DNA from: Archaeoglobi archaeon
GTDB taxonomy: Archaea > Halobacteriota > Archaeoglobi > Archaeoglobales > Archaeoglobaceae
Reading direction: 5' to 3'
DNA: 8,439 nucleotides
NCBI GenBank assembly: GCA_029259455.1
Contig: JAPDIT010000048.1
Location: 1-8,439, forward strand
Of the stretch, positions 1-5,287 are shown piece by piece (position 1 is the first letter of the stretch; every line of letters begins with the position of its first letter). The notes under the pieces were generated by a model. It was given only the letters and a program-made list of their open reading frames with translations, did no database searches and had not been told where the DNA came from. Both the position numbers and the translations under genes were made by a program.

Positions 1-106
1 TGGAAATCTTTTTATCGTGTTCGATTGTAAGGGTCATTGCTGGTATTTCGACTTTTAGCGTGGGCACAGAGGGTGGGGTTGAATCCCTGCCCTTAAAAAT
101 TTCCAC
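1..106 (-). CDS. possible 5' part of a minus-strand gene running off the left edge
   Basis: On the minus strand a frame is open from position 184 to the left edge. Its first usual start is GTG at 106-104, giving about 35 residues that begin VEIFKGRDSTPPSVPTLK. The composition (Glu/Lys/Ile/Thr/Pro) looks like a real protein, whereas the complementary plus frame is Ser-rich like an antisense shadow. A later in-frame ATG lies at 37-35. GGTGGTG at about 118-124 on the minus strand could be a distant ribosome site. I do not recognise the protein. A competing reading is a plus-strand gene tail, GNLFIVFDCKGHCWYFDF then TAG at 56-58. Only one of these can be right, and the fragment is too short to decide firmly. 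Confidence 0.33.
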   Translation of the reverse strand, partial: MEIFKGRDSTPPSVPTLKVEIPAMTLTIEHDKKIS

Positions 107-108
107 CT

Positions 109-504
109 TTGTTGTTACACCACCAAAATTTTTGGTGGATAGAAGAAGAACATCCAGATTTACTCGGTTTAGATATTCACGAAATTACCGATGAAATAAT
201 ACGAATAGCCGAAAAATACGGCGAAGAGGCTATAAAGAATTTTAGAAAATGCGTAGTTTTTGCGAGAGATGACTATGCTTGTGTGTACTGCAAACGTAGT
301 TTACTTCAATATCCTGACTTAGAATTACATTTGGACCACAAACAGCCTAAATCGCGATATGGTGGAGATAAACTCAATAATCTTGTTTGTGCCTGTGGAT
401 TTTGCAACAGAGCCAAATATAATAAAACTGAAAAGGAATTTCTGGAAGAACTTAAACAAGTTGCTTTATCAGTTGTAAGAGCATATAAACTGAAAATTCC
501 TTAG
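109..504 (+). CDS. small HNH endonuclease-domain protein, start uncertain
   Basis: This is a putative HNH-family nuclease of the zinc-ribbon type related to the McrA/HNH domain. From the TTG at 109 it would be 131 residues. It shows a first Cys pair CVYC (58-61), the core HLDH (74-77, Asp76-His77), Asn91 in the spacing usual for the middle HNH residue, and a second pair CGFC followed by Asn100 (96-100). This is a nearly complete ββα-metal domain with two CxxC zinc knuckles. The C-terminal 30 residues are helical and Lys-rich. No ATG or GTG exists before the domain: an in-frame TAA sits at 94-96 and only two TTG codons (109, 112) are available, with no convincing Shine-Dalgarno or TATA element. 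It may therefore be 5'-truncated. Base composition is visibly lower in G+C than in the operons to the right, which suggests a mobile or acquired gene. The target is unknown. Confidence 0.68.
   Translation: MLLHHQNFWWIEEEHPDLLGLDIHEITDEIIRIAEKYGEEAIKNFRKCVVFARDDYACVYCKRSLLQYPDLELHLDHKQPKSRYGGDKLNNLVCACGFCNRAKYNKTEKEFLEELKQVALSVVRAYKLKIP
120..138. repeat. perfect 19-bp palindrome at the 5' end of the HNH ORF
   Basis: CCACCAAAA and TTTTGGTGG flank a single central T, so all nine pairs match. It covers codons 4-10 of the HNH reading frame and lies about 14 bases upstream of the GTG of the possible minus-strand gene. It could be an operator between divergent genes, a T-run terminator hairpin, or the end of an inserted segment. 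The sequence alone does not decide between these. Confidence 0.8.
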
Positions 505-524
505 AGACTGCACAAAGGATTAGG

Positions 525-535
525 TTTAATTATAA
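525..535 (+). promoter_or_regulatory. TATA box for the M50-TraB-amzA operon
   Basis: TTTAATTATAA is a good archaeal TATA element. Its centre is about 26 bases upstream of the ATG at 556, the usual distance to the transcription start, so the message is probably leaderless or nearly so. No Shine-Dalgarno sequence precedes that ATG, which agrees. The purine-rich stretch just upstream (around 513-522) could act as BRE. Confidence 0.6.
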
Positions 536-555
536 GCTCCACTATACACAAAAAT

Positions 556-1644
556 ATGCGCGCATCCATCAGAATTTTCAGAGTCTTTGGAATTGACGTG
601 GAGGTACATATCAGCCTCCTGATTTTACTTATCCTCCTAATTTACGCCTTTTCAATCTCTCAACCTCCATACGGCTTTAAGAATTTTCCTGTAACGGAAA
701 GGGTAATCTTGTCCTCCCTAGCTGCAGTGGGTCTTTTCGGGTCAATTCTCGCACATGAGCTTGGACACTCTCTTGTTGCAAGGCGATACGGCGTTAAAAT
801 AAAAGGAATTATGCTCTTCATTTTTGGCGGAGTTGCTATGATGGAAAATCTGCCGAAGAAGCCGAGGGAAGAGTTTATGATAGCAATTTCAGGGCCCGCT
901 ACAAGTTTTGGGATCGGAATTATCTCTCTCTTCCTTTCATCCATACCTGTTGCTGAAGTGAGGGCGTTCTTCCTGCTTTTTGGACACATCAACATCATCC
1001 TCGGAGTTTTCAACCTGATTCCCGCGTTTCCGATGGATGGAGGCAGAGTATTAAGGAGCTTTTTGGCAGAGAGAAGAAGCTACGTTGAAGCCACTAAAAT
1101 TGCTGCTGAAACTGGCAGGACATTAGCCATACTTATGGCAATCTTCGGAATATTCAGCAATCCATGGTTAATACTCATAGCTCTCTTCATATACATCGGA
1201 GCGAACGAGGAGGAGAGACTTGTGCTGCTTGAGAATGTTCTCGGGAGGGTTAGCGTTGCTGATGTGATGAGTACAGATGTTGTCACTGTTTCCCCTGAAA
1301 TGAGAGTTTCAGAAGTTGTTAATCTGATATTGAAAACGAAACACCTCGGCTTTCCCGTTGTTGAGGATGAAAGAATTGTGGGGATTATCACGCTGCATGA
1401 CATAACTGGTGTGGATCCTGAGGAGATGGTTGGGAACGTCATGAGCAGAGAAGTGGTTACTATCACTCCAGATAAGTCCGCATTCGATGCTTTTAAAATC
1501 ATGAGCGAGATGGGGATTGGAAGACTGCCAGTGGTTGAGGATGGCAGAATTGTGGGGATCGTATCGAGAAGTGATCTCATGAAGATCAAGGAAATCCTTG
1601 AAGCTTTGGAGGTGATGGGTTGGAGGAAAAGAGACTCATCATAG
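556..1644 (+). CDS. site-2-protease-like M50 membrane metalloprotease with two CBS domains
   Basis: This is a zinc intramembrane protease of family M50, the group that includes Methanocaldococcus MJ0392. It is expected to cleave membrane-embedded substrates such as anti-sigma-like or regulatory proteins; the substrate here is unknown. It has 362 residues. Several hydrophobic segments occupy about 20-215. The catalytic HELGH is at 67-71, and the second signature, NLIPAFPMDGG, is at 153-163 with Asp161 as the third zinc ligand. A SGPATSFG segment at 112-119 is typical of the family. The C-terminal cytosolic half holds two CBS domains (about 233-285 and 292-345), each with the VGI(I/V) core, which usually bind adenine nucleotides and gate activity. 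The ATG at 556 fits the upstream TATA box. The last 25 bases overlap the next gene, so the two are probably translationally coupled. The family assignment is firm and the physiological role is open. Confidence 0.95.
   Translation: MRASIRIFRVFGIDVEVHISLLILLILLIYAFSISQPPYGFKNFPVTERVILSSLAAVGLFGSILAHELGHSLVARRYGVKIKGIMLFIFGGVAMMENLPKKPREEFMIAISGPATSFGIGIISLFLSSIPVAEVRAFFLLFGHINIILGVFNLIPAFPMDGGRVLRSFLAERRSYVEATKIAAETGRTLAILMAIFGIFSNPWLILIALFIYIGANEEERLVLLENVLGRVSVADVMSTDVVTVSPEMRVSEVVNLILKTKHLGFPVVEDERIVGIITLHDITGVDPEEMVGNVMSREVVTITPDKSAFDAFKIMSEMGIGRLPVVEDGRIVGIVSRSDLMKIKEILEALEVMGWRKRDSS
1608..1616 (+). promoter_or_regulatory. Shine-Dalgarno site fixing the TTG start of the TraB-family gene
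   Basis: GGAGGTGAT is a full match to the 3' end of archaeal 16S rRNA. It sits inside the end of the protease gene, with GGAGG ending 7 bases before the TTG at 1620. No ATG or GTG lies in the correct frame nearby, so this site supports the unusual TTG initiation codon. Confidence 0.75.
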
Positions 1645-2804
1645 TGGGCACCGCTCATGTCTCAAAAAAGAGTGTAGAAGAGGTTAAAGAAGTTATAGAG
1701 AAGGAGAGGCCGGATGCGGTTGCTGTGGAACTTTGCCCCAGGAGGTATCATGCTCTGGTTCACGGGCAGAGAGAGGATATTTCGATAGTAGATGTTATAA
1801 AGAGTGGAAACGTTTTCATGCTAATTTTCCAGCTCATTCTGGCTTACTTCCAGAGGAAAGTTGGTGAGGAGACGGGAGTAAAGCCTGGCGGTGAGATGCT
1901 TGTCGCTATTGAAAAAGCCAGGGAAGTGGGTGCTGATGTCATCCTTATAGATAGAGATATCGGAATAACTTTCAAACGCTTCTGGCAGAAACTCAGTTTT
2001 TTTGAAAAGGTAAAGCTCATCGTCCACCTTATCAGAAGTTCATTCAGCGGGGAAGATATCGAGGTAGATGAGATGCTTGAGGAAGATGTTCTCGACATGC
2101 TGGTAAAAGAATTTAGAAAAATATCTCCGAATGCCGCAAAGGTTCTGATAGACGAGAGAGACATTTACATGGCCGCCAACCTCCTGAATGCTCTTTCGAG
2201 GTACAACAAGATTGTTGCTGTGGTTGGTGCCGGGCACAGGAGGGGGATCGAGAATGCTTTGCTAAAACTTAAGGATAACCCGGTGGATTTAAGGGAGCTT
2301 GAAGAAGTTAAGAGTGGTCGGAACTACCTCAAAATCTTCATGGGGGCTTTTACTGCAATCATTATAGCAACTTTCGTCCTCATTGCCATGTCGCTGAATA
2401 CCGAAGTGCTTGTGAGGGCTTTTCTCTGCTGGTTTTTGATTAACGGCATACTTTCCGCCATAGGTGCTGCGATTGCGAGGGGGCATCCCTTGTCAATCAT
2501 TACAGCCTTTCTGTGTGCCTGGATGACTTCACTCAACCCAATGATTGCTGCTGGGTGGGTTTCAGGACTCGTAGAGGCTTGGATTCAGAAGCCGACCGTA
2601 GAGGATTTCTCAAAGCTCGTCGAAGCGAACAGCTTTAAGGAAATGCTGCGAAACAGGTTTTTCCGCGTGCTTCTCGTTGCTGCCTTAACAAATATCGGAA
2701 GCATGATAGGAACGATTTACGGAGGCTGGTACATCCTTTCAACCTTTGGTGTTGACGTTGCAAAGGTTGTGGGAGAAAGAGCGATGGAGATAATCGGAGG
2801 CTAA
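1620..2804 (+). CDS. TraB/PrgY (GumN/Tiki-like) family membrane protein
   Basis: This 394-residue protein is of the TraB family. The prototype PrgY/TraB proteins of enterococcal plasmids shut down peptide pheromone signalling, and the wider superfamily includes Tiki metalloproteases. Visible signatures are GTAHVS (10-15), VELCPRR (36-42) and GAGH near residue 203. These are the conserved His/Glu-bearing motifs of the family, thought to form a metal-binding active centre. The soluble domain covers roughly 1-235. Four hydrophobic segments follow (about 238-260, 263-285, 290-320 and 348-372), so the domain is anchored by a C-terminal membrane module, as is usual in archaea. The start is TTG with a strong Shine-Dalgarno site. 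The gene overlaps the M50 protease by 25 bases and ends 2 bases before amzA, so the three genes form one operon. Peptidase activity is inferred from the superfamily and not shown for this branch. Confidence 0.92.
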   Translation: MEEKRLIIVGTAHVSKKSVEEVKEVIEKERPDAVAVELCPRRYHALVHGQREDISIVDVIKSGNVFMLIFQLILAYFQRKVGEETGVKPGGEMLVAIEKAREVGADVILIDRDIGITFKRFWQKLSFFEKVKLIVHLIRSSFSGEDIEVDEMLEEDVLDMLVKEFRKISPNAAKVLIDERDIYMAANLLNALSRYNKIVAVVGAGHRRGIENALLKLKDNPVDLRELEEVKSGRNYLKIFMGAFTAIIIATFVLIAMSLNTEVLVRAFLCWFLINGILSAIGAAIARGHPLSIITAFLCAWMTSLNPMIAAGWVSGLVEAWIQKPTVEDFSKLVEANSFKEMLRNRFFRVLLVAALTNIGSMIGTIYGGWYILSTFGVDVAKVVGERAMEIIGG

Positions 2805-2806
2805 GC

Positions 2807-3292
2807 ATGAAGATCTACATCCAACCTCTCTCGGTGAACAGCCATACGGTTGAGATACTAAAAAATCGCCTCAAGGAAGTGTTCAAAGCAGATGTTTTCG
2901 TGCTTCCTGCCTTGGAAGCCAGTTTGAGGTGCTACAACCCATCAAGGAGGCAGTACAACTCAACATGTCTCCTTAGAACGCTTCCCTCCACCAGAGTGAC
3001 CTTAGGTGTGACGGGAAAAGACATATACGCTACAGGGATGAATTTCGTTTTTGGTGAAGCCGAACTTGGTGGTGCGAGGGCTATACTCTCCGTCTCCCGC
3101 CTCTCTACTGTCGACAACAAACTTTACGAGGAAAGAGTTGTAAAGGAGGCAATGCACGAAATAGGACACGTTCTCGGTTTAAAGCACTGCAAAAACGATT
3201 GTGTAATGAGGTTTTCGAATTCGGTTGAAGAGGTTGACAGAAAACCAGCTACCTTTTGCAAGGACTGTGCGTCGAAAATTGAGGGTGCATGA
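2807..3292 (+). CDS. amzA: archaemetzincin, zinc-dependent peptidase
   Basis: This is a 161-residue member of the archaemetzincin family (M54), a small soluble metzincin-clan metallopeptidase found in archaea and vertebrates. The extended motif starts with HEIGHVLGLKHC (117-128). His117, His121 and His127 are the catalytic zinc ligands and Glu118 is the general base. The family-specific second zinc site is formed by Cys128, Cys132 and the CKDC pair (Cys151, Cys154). The Met-turn is Met134 in the CVM segment. All key residues are present and the length is normal for an archaeal member. The ATG at 2807 has GGAGG at 2796-2800, six bases upstream, overlapping the end of the TraB-family gene. Crystal structures exist for archaeal family members, but physiological substrates remain obscure. 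Being last in an operon with an intramembrane protease suggests a role in proteolysis downstream of a membrane signal, which is inference. Confidence 0.95.
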   Translation: MKIYIQPLSVNSHTVEILKNRLKEVFKADVFVLPALEASLRCYNPSRRQYNSTCLLRTLPSTRVTLGVTGKDIYATGMNFVFGEAELGGARAILSVSRLSTVDNKLYEERVVKEAMHEIGHVLGLKHCKNDCVMRFSNSVEEVDRKPATFCKDCASKIEGA

Positions 3293-3306
3293 TTTGACTG
3301 GAGGGT

Positions 3307-3325
3307 TCAGCGTTCGAGCTTTTTT
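3307..3325 (+). terminator. T-run terminator after amzA
   Basis: A run of six T at 3320-3325 begins 28 bases after the amzA stop codon. It is preceded by a weak AGC/GCT mini-hairpin (3309-3320). Archaeal RNA polymerase stops at T-runs without needing a strong hairpin. The next promoter lies about 40 bases further on, which fits an operon boundary. Confidence 0.42.
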
Positions 3326-3362
3326 GGCAACAATCTTAATACGGCAAAAATTCCATTTCGGA

Positions 3363-3377
3363 GGAAAAACTTAAATA
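3363..3377 (+). promoter_or_regulatory. BRE/TATA promoter of the aromatic amino acid operon
   Basis: GGAAAAA (3363-3369) resembles an archaeal BRE and is followed directly by CTTAAATA (3370-3377), a good TATA box. The centre of the TATA box is about 26 bases before the A of the ATG at 3400, which places transcription start on or next to the leader-peptide start codon. A weaker second TATA-like element, CTTAATAC, lies at 3335-3342 and would start transcripts near 3365. Confidence 0.68.
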
Positions 3378-3385
3378 CATACTGG

Positions 3386-3406
3386 TGTGCAATCTATTAA
3401 TGCACA
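3386..3406. promoter_or_regulatory. 21-bp palindrome TGTGCA-N9-TGCACA over the predicted transcription start
   Basis: TGTGCA at 3386-3391 and TGCACA at 3401-3406 are exact inverted copies separated by nine bases, with one further symmetrical T/A pair inside. The element lies just downstream of the TATA box and covers the predicted transcription start and the first codons of the leader ORF. This is the classical position for a repressor that blocks RNA polymerase loading. The regulator is not in the window. The half-site resembles, but does not equal, the TGTACA box of the methanogen regulator TrpY. Confidence 0.45.
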
Positions 3407-3477
3407 ATATAGCCAAAGCTGAAAAGCTATTTGGATTCTATTTTGGGTTTAGCTTTGGCTATTGGTTTAGCTTTTAA
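3400..3477 (+). CDS. aromatic-residue-rich leader peptide, putative attenuator of the aromatic operon
   Basis: ATG at 3400, 25 codons, TAA at 3475-3477. The first ten residues are ordinary (MHNIAKAEKL). The last fifteen read FGFYFGFSFGYWFSF: seven Phe (six TTT, one TTC), two Tyr and one Trp, so 10 of 15 are aromatic. It sits 77 bases upstream of an operon making precursors of Phe, Tyr and Trp and directly downstream of a TATA box placed for a start at this ATG. No Shine-Dalgarno sequence precedes it, which fits leaderless translation. Composition, position and operon content match the logic of bacterial Phe/Trp leader peptides, where ribosome stalling at scarce charged tRNA controls downstream expression. 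A 12-bp hairpin arm and an 11-bp direct repeat lie inside the coding sequence. The peptide itself probably has no function beyond being translated. The ORF is seen directly; its regulatory role is inferred. Confidence 0.85.
   Translation: MHNIAKAEKLFGFYFGFSFGYWFSF
3409..3462 (+). promoter_or_regulatory. long leader-RNA hairpin, perfect 12-bp stem (segments 1:3)
   Basis: ATAGCCAAAGCT (3409-3420) and AGCTTTGGCTAT (3451-3462) are exact inverted repeats. Three weaker pairs (one G-U, two A-U) extend the stem inward to 3421-3423 and 3448-3450. The right arm encodes Ser-Phe-Gly-Tyr of the leader peptide, and a U-rich stretch ending in UUUU (3472-3475) follows. A translating ribosome in the aromatic run would cover an arm and prevent pairing, which makes this a candidate regulated structure, either terminator-like or anti-translational. 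Confidence 0.65.
3413..3434 (+). promoter_or_regulatory. small leader-RNA hairpin with GAAA tetraloop (segments 1:2)
   Basis: CCAA plus AGCT (3413-3420) pair with AGCT (3425-3428) and TTGG (3431-3434). The loop GAAA (3421-3424) is of the GNRA type and two bases (3429-3430) bulge out. It uses the same left arm as the longer hairpin ending at 3462, so the two cannot form together. It lies just before and at the first aromatic codons. Confidence 0.45.
3446..3474 (+). repeat. 11-bp direct repeat inside the leader ORF
   Basis: GGTTTAGCTTT occurs at 3446-3456 and again at 3464-3474, 18 bases apart and in the same reading frame (Phe-Ser-Phe each time). Both copies carry AGCTTT, which can pair with either AAAGCT upstream (3415-3420 or 3423-3428). 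Four mutually competing segments result. The longest match for the distal pair is AAAAGCT 3422-3428 with AGCTTTT 3469-3475. Confidence 0.7.
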
Positions 3478-3497
3478 TTAGCGGGAGGTGTTCTGCA

Positions 3498-3533
3498 ATG
3501 GTTCCGTGTCTGTATATGGGGTTTATGCTCTAA
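3498..3533 (+). CDS. possible second mini-ORF, 11 codons
   Basis: MVPCLYMGFML, ATG at 3498 and TAA at 3531-3533. It is preceded by a strong Shine-Dalgarno GGGAGGTG (3483-3490) at ideal 7-base spacing, better than that of the following enzyme gene. It starts 20 bases after the leader stop codon and ends 20 bases before the aroA' ATG. A ribosome stopped on the leader's TAA would lie close to or over this Shine-Dalgarno site. It may be a translated spacer that passes ribosomes from leader to aroA', a second regulatory peptide (it holds one Tyr and one Phe), or a decoy ribosome site. At 11 codons it could also be chance next to a real but unproductive Shine-Dalgarno sequence. Confidence 0.4.
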   Translation: MVPCLYMGFML

Positions 3534-3541
3534 AAATATAA

Positions 3542-3547
3542 GAGGTG
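3542..3547 (+). promoter_or_regulatory. Shine-Dalgarno site fixing the aroA' start at 3554
   Basis: GAGGTG ends six bases before the ATG at 3554. The alternative GTG start at 3545 lies inside this site, so the ATG is preferred. GAGGTGTT here repeats exactly the core of the upstream mini-ORF site (3485-3492). Confidence 0.7.
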
Positions 3548-3553
3548 TTTTAT

Positions 3554-4339
3554 ATGTTAGGTAAAAGAAGAAGGTTGTCGAGAATTGTGAAAAATGGAAG
3601 ATCCATAATACTCCCGATGGACCACGGAATCACAAAACCTGAAAAAGGGATAGAAAACGTGGACAGAGTAGTTAGAGAAGTGCATGAATACATCGATGCT
3701 GTGGTCGTACACAAGGGTGTGGCAAAGCATTCTGCAATTCTTGCAGAAATGGAGCCCGCGCTAATAATCCACCTCAGTGCATCAACTGCGCATGCCAAAG
3801 ACCCGAACGATAAAAGGATAATCACAAGTGTTGAGAAAGCAATCGCGCTTGGGGCTGACGCGGTAAGCGTTCACATCAACATTGGCAGCAAGACGGAAGC
3901 TGAGCAGATCGAGAAAGCTGGAATAATTTCTGAAATTTGCGATGATTACGGAATCCCCTTGCTGGCTATGATGTATCCGCGAGGCAACGTAGAGGTTAAC
4001 ACCGAAACTGTAAGGCATGCCACGAGAATTGGCTACGAGCTTGGTGCGGACATTCTTAAAGTTCCATACGTTCAGAGATTTGAGGAAGTTGTAAATATCT
4101 GTGACATTCCCGTTGTTGTGGCCGGAGGGAGCAAGGGGAGTGAGGAGGAGTTCTTGAAGAGGGTTTACGATGCTTTAACGAGAGGAGCATCTGGAGTGGC
4201 TGCGGGGAGAAATGTATTTAACAGCGACGAACCAGTGAGAATTGCCAAAGCACTGCACATGCTTGTTCATGGCAATGCATCGTTTGAGGAGGTAGTAGAG
4301 GAAGTGGTAAAGTATGAAAGAGGTATGGTTGTTGGCTGA
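3554..4339 (+). CDS. aroA': 2-amino-3,7-dideoxy-D-threo-hept-6-ulosonate (ADH) synthase
   Basis: This enzyme makes the first committed intermediate of the archaeal aromatic route. In the MJ0400 family it condenses a 6-deoxy-5-ketofructose phosphate-derived unit with aspartate semialdehyde to give ADH, replacing the DAHP synthase route. It belongs to the DhnA class I aldolase fold, and older annotations call it fructose-bisphosphate aldolase. From the ATG at 3554 it has 261 residues. PMDHG near the N-terminus holds Asp23, the MYPRG motif has Tyr141, and LKVPY carries Lys169; these match the conserved acid/base Asp, Tyr and Schiff-base Lys of the family. The phosphate-binding segments are AGGSKGS and AAGRNVF near the C-terminus. 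Presence next to aroB' favours the ADH synthase role over glycolytic aldolase. It is the first enzyme gene of the operon, overlaps aroB' by 26 bases and lies behind the aromatic leader ORF. Confidence 0.93.
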   Translation: MLGKRRRLSRIVKNGRSIILPMDHGITKPEKGIENVDRVVREVHEYIDAVVVHKGVAKHSAILAEMEPALIIHLSASTAHAKDPNDKRIITSVEKAIALGADAVSVHINIGSKTEAEQIEKAGIISEICDDYGIPLLAMMYPRGNVEVNTETVRHATRIGYELGADILKVPYVQRFEEVVNICDIPVVVAGGSKGSEEEFLKRVYDALTRGASGVAAGRNVFNSDEPVRIAKALHMLVHGNASFEEVVEEVVKYERGMVVG

Positions 4340-5285
4340 AGGAGAAAGCTGGGACGAAGTAAAGGAGATGTTGAAGGATGCCATCGAGATAGGATTCGAC
4401 GGAGCCTTTGTCAAAAAGGAGTTCAAGGAAAGAGCTGAAAAGCTGGGAAGGATGAAAATAATACCGATTGAAGATGCCCTCATAAAGATTTCGTCGGCGG
4501 AAGATCAGGAGAGAGCACTGCAGAAAGATGTTGTGATTCTGAAGTTTGAGGACTGGAAGGTAATACCGCTTGAGAACATAATCGCCATGAAGAAGAGCGG
4601 AAAGGTAATAACTGCCGTTGAATCAATCGATGATGCAAAGCTTACCCTCACAACCCTCGAAAAGGGTGCTGACGGGATTGCTGTAAGCGGAGACAGGGAG
4701 ACCTTACGAAAGTTCTACGAGGTAGTCAAAGAAGAGGGAGAAAAGCTTGAACTCGTAAAGGCGAGGGTGAAGGAGATCAGACCGCTTGGAGTTGGAGAGA
4801 GGGTTTGCATTGACACTGTTACGCTCATGACACCCGGAGAGGGAATGCTTGTCGGAAATCAGGCTTCATTCATGTTTCTCGTTGCAAGCGAGAGTGAGGA
4901 GAGTGAATACGTCGCTTCAAGGCCGTTCAGAGTTAACGCCGGCAGCGTCAATGCTTACTTAAAGGTGGGGGACAAGACAAGATACCTTGCCGAGCTCAAG
5001 GCGGGGAATGAAGTAGAAGTGGTAAAATTCGATGGTAGTGTCAGAAAAAGCTACGTTGGAAGGGTTAAAATTGAGAGGAGACCCCTGATTCTGGTAACAG
5101 CCGAGTTTGACGGAGTTGAGGGGAGCGTTATACTGCAGAATGCAGAAACGATAAAACTAGTTGCACCAGATGGAAAGCACGTTTCCGTTGCCGAGCTAAA
5201 GCCTGGAGACGAAATTCTAGTATGGCTTGGGAAGAGGGCTAGGCACTTCGGGGTTGAGGTTGACGAGTTCATTGTGGAAAGGTAG
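4314..5285 (+). CDS. aroB': 3-dehydroquinate synthase II, NAD-dependent
   Basis: This enzyme converts ADH to 3-dehydroquinate by NAD-dependent oxidative deamination and cyclisation. It is the archaeal (MJ1249-type) enzyme, unrelated in sequence to bacterial AroB. The 323-residue length is within the family range. The N-terminal half (about 1-145) ends with a GADGIAVSGDRETL segment at 118-131. The highly conserved centre runs from VCIDTVTLMTPGEGMLVG (164-181) through SFMFLVASE to SRPFRVNAGSVNAYL (202-216). The C-terminal part is β-rich with an ELKPGDEILVW segment at 294-304, typical of the family. The ATG at 4314 lies inside the end of aroA' and has only a distant GAGG (4298-4301), so re-initiation by ribosomes finishing aroA' is likely. 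The gene ends two bases before aroD. Confidence 0.95.
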   Translation: MKEVWLLAEGESWDEVKEMLKDAIEIGFDGAFVKKEFKERAEKLGRMKIIPIEDALIKISSAEDQERALQKDVVILKFEDWKVIPLENIIAMKKSGKVITAVESIDDAKLTLTTLEKGADGIAVSGDRETLRKFYEVVKEEGEKLELVKARVKEIRPLGVGERVCIDTVTLMTPGEGMLVGNQASFMFLVASESEESEYVASRPFRVNAGSVNAYLKVGDKTRYLAELKAGNEVEVVKFDGSVRKSYVGRVKIERRPLILVTAEFDGVEGSVILQNAETIKLVAPDGKHVSVAELKPGDEILVWLGKRARHFGVEVDEFIVER

Positions 5286-5287
5286 AC

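Noticed and set aside
70..93. tRNA T-arm-like or terminator-like hairpin (AGGG-T-GGG ... CCC-TG-CCCT)
   Set aside because: The loop lacks the C of a T-loop, no other tRNA arms or CCA-side stem can be found, and no T-run follows. It is a weak stem within a possible coding region.
3..194. Plus-strand frame open across the left edge and the HNH start
   Set aside because: It has no start codon or ribosome site, its translation is Ser/Arg-rich like an antisense shadow, and it conflicts with the HNH frame, which carries recognisable motifs.
3532..3541. TATA-like AAAAATATAA just before aroA'
   Set aside because: A start 25 bases downstream would fall inside the aroA' coding sequence, after its ATG, and would lose the Shine-Dalgarno site. 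The upstream promoter at 3370 is better placed.
3545..3553. GTG at 3545 as the start of aroA' (three residues longer)
   Set aside because: The GTG is part of the GAGGTG Shine-Dalgarno site that serves the ATG at 3554.
3554..4339. Naming the DhnA-type aldolase a glycolytic fructose-bisphosphate aldolase
   Set aside because: The family covers both, but operon position next to DHQ synthase II and AroD points to ADH synthase.
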